A stretch of 64,000 bases of DNA from contig CAVTRI010000001.1 in NCBI GenBank assembly GCA_963737075.1, positions 1,550,001-1,614,000 on the forward strand, given 5' to 3'. Position 1 is the stretch's first letter; each line of letters opens with the position of its first letter. The notes beneath the pieces are model-generated. The model was not told the origin of the DNA. It made no database searches and worked only from the letters and a program-made list of their open reading frames with translations. Below, piece after piece: positions 42,002-54,315 of this stretch. The translations under genes were made by a program, and so were the position numbers. Source of the stretch: CAVTRI01 sp963737075 (GTDB taxonomy: Bacteria > Actinomycetota > Acidimicrobiia > Acidimicrobiales > Palsa-688).

Positions 42002-43759
42002 TCAGACGCGCTGCGGGTCCACCTCTATCCGCAGGCGCCCCGATGGCCGACCGGCGGCGGCCAGCAGATCCGCGAGCATTCGGTGGTCGGGCGCCCGGAC
42101 CAGCCATCGGTCCCCTTCGCCGGCGAGCACGTCGGCGCCCTCGAATGGCGAGCCGTGTTGCCCGATCAACGCCTCGACCGCCTCGACCAGCGCGGCCGCC
42201 GCCGGCCCCGATACCGAGGCCAGCGCCGACGCGGGCGGGAATCGCAGCGCAGTCCGCACGGGGACTTCTGCGTCGCCCAGCAGCTGCGGGTCGGCCCGCC
42301 GGGCCGCCTCCAGGACCGGATGGCCCGGGACGCGCGTCTGGACGAGGAGCCGGCCTCGGCGGCCGCCGACCATCCGGGCCGCCAAGGCGAGGAGCGCCAG
42401 CGCCTCCTCGGCAGCCCGCAGCCGCGGAGCGAGCAGCTCCTGGTCGAACTCCAGGAACGCGACCACGTCGGCCCGCCCGCCACGCCGCAACACCGCCTCC
42501 GTGCCCACGAGCACCGGCGCGTCGGGATTGACGGCACCGGCCGCGGTGACCTCCCCTACAGGCCGCCCGGCCAGGGCCGCCAGCTCCTCCCGGACGCGGG
42601 TGACGCCGACCCGGAGCAAGCGGAGGACCGTCGACCCGCACTCGGCACAGACCGGGGGGCGCACCGTCCCGCAGCGTGGACAGGACAGCAGATAGGGCGC
42701 ATCGCCGTCTGTCTGCTGACGCACCGCGGCGCCGCAGCGTTCACAGCTGGCGAGGGTGCCGCAGGCCGCGGAGGCGAGCAGCCGGCCTCGGCCCTTGCGG
42801 TTGAGCACGCACACCACCCGTTCGCTGCCCCGCAGCAGCTGCGAAAGCCGTTCGGAGTACAAGCCCAGCCGGGGATCGTCGACGCGCCGGTCGACGAGCT
42901 CGAGGCGGCCCCATCCGTCCGCCTCTACAGCTGAGCCGGCGGTCACGAGCGGGGCGGCCGTCAGCTGCTCGACCGTCGGGCAGGGCGTGACCCACACGCA
43001 GGGGACTCCGGCCCGCCTGGCGCGTTCGGCGGCGACGGGGGCGGCGTGCCAGGTAGGAGCCTGTTCCTGGGCGAGCGACTCGTCGTGACTGTCGATCACG
43101 ACGACCGCAGCCAGGCCCGGGCACGGGCCCCACGCCGCCGCTCGAGCCCCGACCACCACGGCGGCGCCGGCCCGGGCCTGCGCCCAGTCCCCAGGAACGA
43201 GGGCGACACCGGCGCCGGCCCGTCGGAGCCGCCCGGCCAGGGTTGCTGCCCGGGCGTGAGAAGGCACGACCGCCAGGGTCGGCCCCCGCTGGGCAATGAC
43301 GGCCACCACGACGGTCAGGTCCGTCGCCGGAGGCAGGCGTAGCAGCCGGCATCCGCCGGCCAGCGCGGCGGCGGCCGCTGCGGTCACGGCGTTCGTCGGC
43401 GGCGGTGCGGGCGGCGTGAGCGCCGGCGGTGGCAGCGCACGGACGGCGCCCTCGGCGGACGCGGTGGATAGCAGGGTGGCCCGCGCGCCCGCCCACCTCC
43501 ACGCCCCCCAAGCGGTCAGTTCGACGACTTCGGGTTCCGGTCCCCACCCGCGCACCCGGGACAGCGGACGGAGGGTGAGGTCACGGGATGGTTCGACGTC
43601 GGTGGCGACCACCCAGCCGCCGATCCGGCGACCGTGGAGGTCCACCCGGACCTGCGCGCCGACCCGCACGTCGCCGCCGAGGCGGTCAGGAACGGCGTAG
43701 TCAAACGTTTTTTCGATGGCGCGAACGTCCGGGAAGACCCGGGCGACGGCCGAAATCAG
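42002..43759 (-). CDS. priA: Primosomal protein N' (actinobacterial type), no standard start codon
   Basis: From GTG 43669 the protein has 555 residues, but the conserved DNA-binding N-terminus lies further up, VARVFPDVRAIEKTFDYAVP, in an uninterrupted frame back to the metK stop. No ATG, GTG or TTG is there; CTG 43757-43759 (or the next codon ATT) is the best start, giving about 585 residues. The helicase Walker A is absent and the Walker B position reads VVIDSHDESLAQEQ, as in actinobacterial PriA. The zinc cysteines CERCGAAV...CPRCGTVRPPVCAECG are kept. It probably guides restart of stalled forks. Last gene of the long minus-strand block. Confidence 0.85.
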   Translation of the reverse strand: MISAVARVFPDVRAIEKTFDYAVPDRLGGDVRVGAQVRVDLHGRRIGGWVVATDVEPSRDLTLRPLSRVRGWGPEPEVVELTAWGAWRWAGARATLLSTASAEGAVRALPPPALTPPAPPPTNAVTAAAAAALAGGCRLLRLPPATDLTVVVAVIAQRGPTLAVVPSHARAATLAGRLRRAGAGVALVPGDWAQARAGAAVVVGARAAAWGPCPGLAAVVVIDSHDESLAQEQAPTWHAAPVAAERARRAGVPCVWVTPCPTVEQLTAAPLVTAGSAVEADGWGRLELVDRRVDDPRLGLYSERLSQLLRGSERVVCVLNRKGRGRLLASAACGTLASCERCGAAVRQQTDGDAPYLLSCPRCGTVRPPVCAECGSTVLRLLRVGVTRVREELAALAGRPVGEVTAAGAVNPDAPVLVGTEAVLRRGGRADVVAFLEFDQELLAPRLRAAEEALALLALAARMVGGRRGRLLVQTRVPGHPVLEAARRADPQLLGDAEVPVRTALRFPPASALASVSGPAAAALVEAVEALIGQHGSPFEGADVLAGEGDRWLVRAPDHRMLADLLAAAGRPSGRLRIEVDPQRV

Positions 43760-43771
43760 GGTCTCAGGCGC

Positions 43772-44965
43772 TCAGGCGCCGACGGCGGACTTGAAGGCGT
43801 CGAGCCGCGACGTCTGCTCCCAGCTGAAATCCTTGTCGTTGCGGCCGAAGTGCCCGTAAGCGGCCGTCTTGCGATAGATGGGCCGGCGGAGGTCGAGGTC
43901 GCGGATGATGGCCGCCGGCCGCAGGTCGAACACCTCGTTCACTGCCTTGGAGATGTTGGCCGGATCGACGGTCTCGGTCCCGAACGTCTCCACCATCACC
44001 GACACCGGCCGGGCGACGCCGATGGCGTACGCCACCTGGATTTCGCACCGGCGGGCTGCGCCCGAGGCCACGACGTGCTTGGCCACCCACCGGGCGGCGT
44101 AGGCCGCGGAGCGGTCTACTTTCGACGGGTCTTTGCCCGAGAACGCCCCCCCACCATGCCGGGCCGCCCCTCCGTAGGTGTCGACGATGATCTTGCGGCC
44201 CGTCAGGCCGGCGTCGGCGTGGGGGCCTCCGAACTCGAACTTCCCGGTCGGGTTGGCCAGGACCTGATAACGGTCCTCTGCGAAGTCGGGCGGCACCAGC
44301 GGGGCGATCACGTGGTCCCGCAGGTCCGGCAGCAGCAGCGTCTCCAAATCGACGCTCGGGTGGTGCTGGGTCGAGATCAGGACAGTCCGCAGCCGCACCG
44401 GGCGGCCATCTTCGTACTCGACCGACACCTGCGTCTTGCCGTCGGGACGAAGGTACGGAAGCACCCCAGCCTTGCGCACCTGGGCCAGCCGCTGCGAGAG
44501 ACGGTGCGCGAGCCAGATCGGCATCGGCATCAGGTCGTCGGTCTCGTCGCAGGCGTACCCGAACATCATCCCCTGGTCGCCCGCTCCCTGCGCGTTGAGG
44601 ATGTCCTCCCCGCTGGTGCCCGCCCGCACCTCGAGTGCGGTGTCCACTCCCTGCGCGATGTCCGGCGACTGGGAGCCGATCGACACTGTCACCCCGCAGG
44701 TGCGGCCGTCGAACCCCATCTCCGAACTCGTGTAGCCGATGGACGTGACGACCTCACGGACCAGTGACGGGATCTCCACATACGCGGTGGTCGTGATCTC
44801 GCCGGCGACGACAACCAGCCCGGTCGTCAGCAGCGTCTCGCAGGCGACCCGGCCGGCCGGATCCTCGGCCACGATGGCGTCGAGCACGGCGTCGGAGATC
44901 TGGTCGGCCATCTTGTCGGGGTGACCCTCGGTCACCGACTCGGAAGTAAACGTCCAGCGCGTCAA
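43772..44965 (-). CDS. metK: S-adenosylmethionine synthase
   Basis: A 397-residue MetK: TFTSESVTEGHPDKMADQIS, GAGDQGMMFGYACDETDDLM, GGPHADAGLTGRKIIVDTYG and GGGAFSGKDPSKVDRSAAYA. It joins methionine and ATP to form SAM. TTG 44963-44965 overlaps the coaBC stop as TTGA. Its TGA stop is in the same frame as priA. Confidence 0.97.
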   Translation of the reverse strand: MTRWTFTSESVTEGHPDKMADQISDAVLDAIVAEDPAGRVACETLLTTGLVVVAGEITTTAYVEIPSLVREVVTSIGYTSSEMGFDGRTCGVTVSIGSQSPDIAQGVDTALEVRAGTSGEDILNAQGAGDQGMMFGYACDETDDLMPMPIWLAHRLSQRLAQVRKAGVLPYLRPDGKTQVSVEYEDGRPVRLRTVLISTQHHPSVDLETLLLPDLRDHVIAPLVPPDFAEDRYQVLANPTGKFEFGGPHADAGLTGRKIIVDTYGGAARHGGGAFSGKDPSKVDRSAAYAARWVAKHVVASGAARRCEIQVAYAIGVARPVSVMVETFGTETVDPANISKAVNEVFDLRPAAIIRDLDLRRPIYRKTAAYGHFGRNDKDFSWEQTSRLDAFKSAVGA

Positions 44966-46200
44966 CGGTTCTCCTCGGTTTGGCGATCACGGTAGGCGAT
45001 GATGGCGTCCGCGATGGCGCAAGCCACCGCTTCCTTGGTGGCGAGCGGCACCTTCTCGACATGATGGTCGGCGGACACGATCAGCACCGCATTGGTGTCA
45101 TGAGAAAAGCCTGCGCCGGGTGCGGAGACGTCGTTGGCGACGATCAGGTCAGCCCCCTTGGTCGTCAGCTTCGCTTCGGCGGACGCCCGCAGCTCGTCCC
45201 CGCCTGCCGTCTCGGCCGCGAATCCCACGATCAGCTGCAGCTGGCCGGCGCGGCGCTGCCGGCCCAATTCGGCCAGGATGTCGGTCGTCGGCTCGAGCAG
45301 CACTTCGGGGACGCCGTCGGCTTTTTTCAGCTTCGCTGGCGCCACCTGCTTGGGGCGGAAGTCAGCGACGGCAGCGGCCATCACGACCACGTCAGCGCCG
45401 TCGGCCCGCCCGAGTACAGCGGCCTCCATCTCCGCCGCCGTCTCGACCGTGGCCACATCGACACCCTCCGGCACCGGCAGTCCAACGGTGCTCACGAGGA
45501 AGACCTCGGCGCCCCGCCGGGCCAGCTCGGCCGCCACCGCGTACCCCTGCTTTCCCGATGACCGGTTGCCGACGAAGCGGACGGGGTCGATCGGCTCCCG
45601 CGTGCCGCCCGCAGTTACCACGGCCCGCACCCCCGCGAGCGGCGCGTGGGCAGGAGCCAGGATGGCCCGCACCGCGGCGGCGATGTCGGCCGGCTCGGCC
45701 ATGCGCCCCAGACCGACATCACCGCCTGCCAGGCGCCCCGCCGACGGGCCGACCACGTGGACGCCGCGTCGGCGGAGGGTGGCCATGTTGTCCTGAACGG
45801 CGGGGTGTTCCCACATCTCGGTGTGCATGGCCGGGCACACCATTACCGGCGCCCGGGTGGCGAGCAATATCGCGGTCAGCAGGTCCGACGAGAGACCGGA
45901 CGCGTAGGCGCCCAGCACGCGCGCCGTGGCCGGGGCCACGACGACCAGGTCGGCCGCCTGCCCGAGCCGCGTGTGCGGACTGACCTCGGCGGTGTCCCAC
46001 AACTGCGTGCGGACGGGCTCAGAGGCCAACGCGGAGAACGTCAGCGGGCCCACGAAGCGGGCTGCGCCGGCCGTCATGACCGGGCTGACAAACGCCCCAT
46101 CATCGACCAAGCGGCGGCACACCTCGACCGCCTTGTACGCGGCGATTCCGCCGCAGACACCCAGCACGATCCGCCGGCCGGCCAGGGCCGGACCGGGCAT
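44962..46200 (-). CDS. coaBC: Phosphopantothenoylcysteine decarboxylase/synthase
   Basis: A 412-residue bifunctional enzyme of coenzyme A synthesis. The CoaC flavoprotein half has VLGVCGGIAAYKAVEVCRRL and the PxMxxxMW-type CPAMHTEMWEHPAVQDN; the CoaB half has VVTAGGTREPIDPVRFVGNR and the lysine-rich KQVAPAKLKKADG. It lies two bases after rpoZ and overlaps metK. Confidence 0.96.
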   Translation of the reverse strand: MPGPALAGRRIVLGVCGGIAAYKAVEVCRRLVDDGAFVSPVMTAGAARFVGPLTFSALASEPVRTQLWDTAEVSPHTRLGQAADLVVVAPATARVLGAYASGLSSDLLTAILLATRAPVMVCPAMHTEMWEHPAVQDNMATLRRRGVHVVGPSAGRLAGGDVGLGRMAEPADIAAAVRAILAPAHAPLAGVRAVVTAGGTREPIDPVRFVGNRSSGKQGYAVAAELARRGAEVFLVSTVGLPVPEGVDVATVETAAEMEAAVLGRADGADVVVMAAAVADFRPKQVAPAKLKKADGVPEVLLEPTTDILAELGRQRRAGQLQLIVGFAAETAGGDELRASAEAKLTTKGADLIVANDVSAPGAGFSHDTNAVLIVSADHHVEKVPLATKEAVACAIADAIIAYRDRQTEENR

Positions 46201-46202
46201 GT

Positions 46203-46514
46203 CTATTGACCGGCCTCCCCGCCGTCGCCCGGTTCGCCCACCTCGTCCTCTTCAGAGGACGCATCGCCTTCCGAGCGGTGGAAGGTGATCTTGCCGGCGG
46301 CGATTTCCTCCAGGGCGATCGAAAGGGGCTTGCGCGACACCGACGCCACCTGCGGGGGCACGATGGTGCCCAGCCCCTCCCCCAGCTGGTTGAAATAAGA
46401 GTTCACCTGCCGGCCTCGTTTGGCGGCCAGCGACACCAGCGTGAACTTGGAGTCGACCTGGTCGAGCAGGGTCTCGACGGGGGGGTCCATCATCGTCGGG
46501 CGGCGATCGGGCAT
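46203..46514 (-). CDS. rpoZ: RNA polymerase omega subunit
   Basis: A 103-residue protein: ETLLDQVDSKFTLVSLAAKR, GRQVNSYFNQLGEGLG and KPLSIALEEIAAGKI are typical of omega, which stabilises the beta' subunit. The acidic tail (SEEDEVGEPGDGGEAGQ) is lineage-specific. Position between gmk and coaBC is classical. Confidence 0.95.
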   Translation of the reverse strand: MPDRRPTMMDPPVETLLDQVDSKFTLVSLAAKRGRQVNSYFNQLGEGLGTIVPPQVASVSRKPLSIALEEIAAGKITFHRSEGDASSEEDEVGEPGDGGEAGQ

Positions 46515-46565
46515 GTGCGGTTGAGCTCCTGGACGCGAATACGGGCCCGCGTGCTCCCGCCGGAA

Positions 46566-47111
46566 CTACGGAACGCCGCGAAGCCGGTGCAGTATAGCCC
46601 GCACCTCGGCCGCGACCCGGTCGACGTCGTCGTTGACGACGACATAGTCGGCGATTTGCCGGCCGGTGCGTTCCTCGTTCGCCCCGACGCGGAGCCGGGT
46701 GGCGATGCTGCGAGGCTCATCTCCGCGCTGGCGAAGCCGAGCCTCCTGCACGTCGGGCGACGGGGCGACGACCAGAACCAGCACCGACTCGGGGTGACGA
46801 CGTTTGATTTGTTGAGCGCCGTCGAGCTCGATCTCCAACACGACGTCCCGCCCTTCGGGAAGGTCGAGCGTAGGGGTGCCGTACAGCTGGCCGTTGCCCG
46901 GGAACTCTGTCCACTCCAGGAACCCCCCCGCGGTGACCCGTTCAAGAAAGCGGTCCCGGCTGACGAATTCGTACGCGTCCGCCGGCTCGCCCGGGCGGCG
47001 TGGCCGGGTCGTCCAGGAGCGCGACAGCCACAGCTCCGGCTCCAGGCTCAACAGCCGCGCGACGACGGTACCCTTGCCGACCCCTCCCGGGCCGGAAACG
47101 ATCACGATCAT
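46566..47111 (-). CDS. gmk: Guanylate kinase
   Basis: A 181-residue P-loop kinase that phosphorylates GMP. MIVIVSGPGGVGKGTVVARL carries the P-loop; SRSWTTRPRRPGEPADAYEF and FLEWTEFPGNGQLYGTP bind GMP, and EIELDGAQQIKRRHP follows. It is 25 bases downstream of mihF. Confidence 0.95.
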   Translation of the reverse strand: MIVIVSGPGGVGKGTVVARLLSLEPELWLSRSWTTRPRRPGEPADAYEFVSRDRFLERVTAGGFLEWTEFPGNGQLYGTPTLDLPEGRDVVLEIELDGAQQIKRRHPESVLVLVVAPSPDVQEARLRQRGDEPRSIATRLRVGANEERTGRQIADYVVVNDDVDRVAAEVRAILHRLRGVP

Positions 47112-47136
47112 CGGCGGGCGGCAGAACCGCCGGCGC

Positions 47137-47451
47137 TCAGGACAGTTTCTCGAACAGCTTCTTGCGCTGTTGGTCCCCCAGACCCTGCAGGCGGCGCGTC
47201 TCGCTGATGCCGATATCGTCCATGAGTCGCCGGGCTTTCACTTTGCCCAAGCCAGGGAGCGACTCAAGGGCGGCGAGCACTTTCATCTTGCCCACCACCT
47301 CATCGGCGTCGCCTTGCTCTAGAAGCTCCTTCAGGGTGATGGAGCCCATCTTGAGCTTCTCTTTGAGCTCGGCCCGTTGCCGGCGTGCGGCAGCGGCTTT
47401 TTCCAAGGCGGCCTGTCGTTGATCCGGGGACAGGGCAGGCGGCAGCGGCAT
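47137..47451 (-). CDS. mihF: Integration host factor, actinobacterial type (mIHF)
   Basis: A 104-residue nucleoid protein. The C-terminal helix-two-turn-helix domain has KVLAALESLPGLGKVKARRL and the GISETRRLQGLGDQQRKKLF end, and the basic N-terminal helix has AAAARRQRAELKEKLKMGSI. It bends DNA and is restricted to Actinomycetota, a main reason for the phylum assignment. Next to gmk and pyrD as in relatives. Confidence 0.95.
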   Translation of the reverse strand: MPLPPALSPDQRQAALEKAAAARRQRAELKEKLKMGSITLKELLEQGDADEVVGKMKVLAALESLPGLGKVKARRLMDDIGISETRRLQGLGDQQRKKLFEKLS

Positions 47452-47499
47452 GACGCGAGACCCTAGCGCGGCTCGTGGGTCGACCAGAAAAGGTGGCTC

Positions 47500-48452
47500 T
47501 CAGTGGTGGGCCCGCCCCACCAGGTCGGCGATCGCGGCGACGTCGTGGCGGAGACACCACGCTTCCAGCTCCTCGAGAACTCGCAGCGGGGCTCTCGGGT
47601 CCGCGAACGTCGCCGTCCCTACCTGCACCGCGTTGGCCCCGGCGACGAGCAGCTCGGCAGCTCCCTCCCCACCATCCACGCCACCCACGCCCACGATCGG
47701 CACCCCCGGGTGCGCCGCCCGGCAGTCATACACTGCTCGCACGGCGACGGGATGGATCGCGGCGCCCGACAAGCCGCCTCCACCGCCGCCCACCCGAGGC
47801 CGGCCGGTCGCCGGGTCGAGCGCCAACCCCATCAGGGTGTTCACAAGCGTCAGCGCGTCCGCGCCCGCGCTGACAGCGGCGCCCGCAATTTCCGGGAGGT
47901 CGGTGACGTTGGGGCTCAGCTTCGCCCACAGTGGTAACCCGGACCCGCCCAGGCCCCGCTTGGCTGCCCCGACCGCGGCGGCCACTCCCTCGGTCGAGTG
48001 GGCGAACATGCGGCGTCTGTCCTCGACGTTGGGGCACGAAACGTTGATCTCGACAGCGACCACGGGCGCTCCGGCGACGGTCTCTGCCGCTGCTTCGTAG
48101 CCGTCGGCTGTGAATCCCCAGATGCTGGCGACCACCCTGGCGCCGGTGGCGACCAGCTCAGGAAGCTCGTCGGCGAGCCACGCCGCGGCTCCCCGGTTTT
48201 GCAGGCCGACGCTGTTGAGCATGCCCGCCGGGACCGGGTAGAGCCGCGGAGCGGGGTTGCCGGGCCAAGGCTCGGCCGACACCGACTTGACCACCGCGGC
48301 ACCGAGGCGGCCGAGGTCGGCGTACGCGGCCAGCTCGGCGCCGTGCCCAGCCGTTCCGGATGCCGTCATGATCGGGTTCGCAAGCTCCACCGCCCCCACG
48401 CGCACCCGGAGATCAACCCGCCGTTCGGGTGACGCCCGTTGGCGCAGCCAGT

Positions 48453-48456
<4 letters not shown>
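47500..48456 (-). CDS. pyrD: Dihydroorotate dehydrogenase, class 1
   Basis: A 318-residue FMN enzyme: ANPIMTASGTAGHGAELAAY, LNSVGLQNRGAAAWLADELP, the catalytic Cys in EINVSCPNVED, and GVGGVDGGEGAAELLVAGAN. A Cys base places it in class 1 (soluble). No pyrK is in the window, so class 1A and 1B cannot be separated. It oxidises dihydroorotate to orotate. ATG overlaps the carB stop. Confidence 0.95.
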
Positions 48457-51778
<3,322 letters not shown>

Positions 51779-51779
<1 letters not shown>

Positions 51780-53011
51780 CAGTTCTTTGCTCCGGCGCGC
51801 TTCATCAGCGCCTCAAAGTCGGCGAAGAGGTACCGAGCGTCGTGGGGCCCGGGCCCGGCCTCCGGGTGGTACTGGACGCTGAATGCCGGGATGTCCCGGC
51901 ACGTTGCGCCTTCAACGACGCCGTCGTTGAGGTTGACGTGAGTCACGTCGACTCCGTTGGCGGACAGGCCGCCGCCGGCGACGGCGTAGTTGTGGTTTTG
52001 GCTGGTGATCTCGACCACACCGGTTTCCAGCCGCTTGACAGGGTGGTTGGCCCCGTGGTGGCCGAACGGCAGCTTGTAGGTTTCGGCGCCGAGGGACGCG
52101 CACAGCACCTGGTGACCGAGGCATATCCCGAACACCGGAACCTTCCCGAGCAGGCCCCGGACGTTGTCGATGGCGTAGCCGACCGCCGCCGGGTCACCCG
52201 GCCCGTTCGAGAGGAAGACCCCATCGGGCTGTTTTTCGAGGACGTGCTCAGCCGGCGTGGCCGCCGGCACCACCTCCACGGTCGCCAGCCCGCCGAGCTG
52301 TCGAAGCATGGCCGTCTTGATGCCGAAGTCGTAGGCCACGAGCCGCCATGGTCCGTCACCGGTGACGTATGCGACGCCGGTCGTCACCTCACGCACGAGG
52401 TCGACGCCCTGCGTGCCCGGCTCGGCCTCGGCCGCCGCTTTCAGGGCGGCTTCGGTGCTCGCCGCCGGGCCCTCCAGGGGAGCGAACGCCCCTGGCATCG
52501 CCCCCTCACCTCGCAGATGCCGAGTCAGCCGGCGGGTGTCGATGCCGGCGAGCCCCGGAATGCGATGACGCAGCAAGAACGCCTCCAGGCTGCCGGTCGA
52601 TCGCCAGTTGCTCGGCCGGGCGGTCAGCTCGCGCATCAGGACGCCGCGGCAGAACGGACGGCGGCTTTCGTCGTCGTCCGCAGTCGTCCCGTAGTTGCCG
52701 ATGTGCGGGTACGTGAAGGTGATGATCTGGCCGGCGTAGGAAGGATCGGTGAGGATCTCCTGATAGCCGCTGAGGGCGGTGTTGAAGACGACCTCCCCGG
52801 CTGCGATCCCTTCGCGCGGTCGCCCGTCGGGACGGGTCCTGTCGCCATGCGGGACCCCTCCCGCCTCGTTCTCACCGCGGGCCCCTCCCCATGGCGCCAC
52901 CCCTCCCGACTCCTCGTCACCGGACGACCACCAGCCGATCGCCTCCCCCTCGAAGGTGGTGCCGTCGGCGAGAACGAGAAGCCCCGCGGGTCTGGGAGGC
53001 GCTGGACTCAC
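51779..53011 (-). CDS. carA: Carbamoyl-phosphate synthase small subunit with low-complexity insert
   Basis: A 410-residue glutaminase subunit. The class I GATase triad region is FGICLGHQVLCASLG (Cys), with His and Glu in VQYHPEAGPGPHD. GTG 53009-53011 overlaps the pyrC stop as GTGA and precedes LLVLADGTTFEGEAIG. Unusually, about 40 extra residues, Gly/Glu/Arg/Asp rich, lie at residues 27-69 between EGEAIG and AAGEVVFNT, where homologues have only a few. Confidence 0.95.
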
Positions 53012-54315
53012 CACTGCGCCTCCTCGTCGACGACGACCGGGACGCCACGCAGCACCGTGTGCCGGGCCCGAGCGTTCAACTGCCACCCGGCATACGGCGT
53101 GTTGCGACTGCGGCTCGCCAACCGCACCGGGTCGACGACCCAGGGTCGGTCGGGGTCGATAACGCAGAGGTTCGCCGGGGCCCCCTCACATACCGGTCCT
53201 CCGTGCTCGCCGCTCAACCCGGCGATGCGAGCGGGCTGCCACGACAGCAGGGCCAGAATGCGCTGGAGCGGCAACTCCAGCTCGCTCAGGGCCAATGCCA
53301 GCGCGGTTTCCAGGCCCAGCATCCCTGGCGGCGCCTCCTCGAAGGGGGCGTCCTTGGCCTCCTGAGCGTGGGGAGCGTGGTCCGTCGCGATGGCGTCGAC
53401 CGTCCCATCGGCGAGGGCGACCTTGAGCGCGGCCACGTCCGCCGGTCCGCGAAGCGGCGGGTTGACCTTGAACACGGGGTCGTAGCCAGCGACCTCAGCG
53501 TCGGTCAGGGTGAAGTGGTGGGGAGCCACCTCCGCCGTCACCGCCAGCCCGGACGTCTTCGCGCCTCGCACCATCGCCACCGACCCTGCCGTCGACAGGT
53601 GCAGGAAGTGGACCGACGCCCCCGTAAGGCGGGACAACGCCAGGTCGCGCATGACCATCAGCTCTTCGGCCTCGGCCGGCTGACCGGGGATGCCGAGCCG
53701 GCTCGACCACGGGCCTTCGTGCATATGACCCCCGCCGGCGAGCGTTGCGTCCTCGCAGTGTTGGGCGAGCGTCACCCCGAGTGCCGAGCTGTACTCGAGC
53801 GCCCGGCGCATCAGTCGCGGGTCCTGGACCCCGGTGCCGTCGTCGGTGAACAAGCGGACGCCCAGGCCGGCCATCTCGGCGAGCGGCGCCAACTGGGTAC
53901 CCGCCCGGCCGACGGTGATGGCGCCCGCGACCCGGACGTCGCAACACGAGTCGGCGCCCAGATCGAGCACCTGTCGCACGACCGCCGCACAGTCGATCGG
54001 CGGTTCGGTGTTGGGCATGGCAACCACTGCCGTGTACCCGCCGAGCGCGGCCGCACGGGCACCGGTGGCGACGGTTTCCGCCTCCTCGCGTCCGGGCTCG
54101 CGCAGGTGGGTGTGCAGGTCGACCAAGCCGGGGGCGACCAGGCAGCCCGCGGCGTCCAGCACCTGGCCGCCCGCCGGGAAGTCAGTGATCGTCCTGCCCA
54201 CCTCCGCCACCCGACCATCGATGACCAGCACGTCGGCCGCTCTGCGGCCAAGCTCGTCGACGACCGTCCCGCCCCTGATGGCCACCGGGCGGCTTGCACC
54301 GTCAGCTCGCGACAA
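53008..54315 (-). CDS. pyrC: Dihydroorotase
   Basis: A 435-residue amidohydrolase: LVAPGLVDLHTHLREPGREE holds the first two zinc histidines, with VAMPNTEPPIDC, ATDHAPHAQEAKDAPFEEAP and a later His region. It closes carbamoyl-aspartate to dihydroorotate. TTG 54313-54315 is the start, overlapping pyrB by 14 bases. Type I (long) family. Confidence 0.96.
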   Translation of the reverse strand: MSRADGASRPVAIRGGTVVDELGRRAADVLVIDGRVAEVGRTITDFPAGGQVLDAAGCLVAPGLVDLHTHLREPGREEAETVATGARAAALGGYTAVVAMPNTEPPIDCAAVVRQVLDLGADSCCDVRVAGAITVGRAGTQLAPLAEMAGLGVRLFTDDGTGVQDPRLMRRALEYSSALGVTLAQHCEDATLAGGGHMHEGPWSSRLGIPGQPAEAEELMVMRDLALSRLTGASVHFLHLSTAGSVAMVRGAKTSGLAVTAEVAPHHFTLTDAEVAGYDPVFKVNPPLRGPADVAALKVALADGTVDAIATDHAPHAQEAKDAPFEEAPPGMLGLETALALALSELELPLQRILALLSWQPARIAGLSGEHGGPVCEGAPANLCVIDPDRPWVVDPVRLASRSRNTPYAGWQLNARARHTVLRGVPVVVDEEAQW

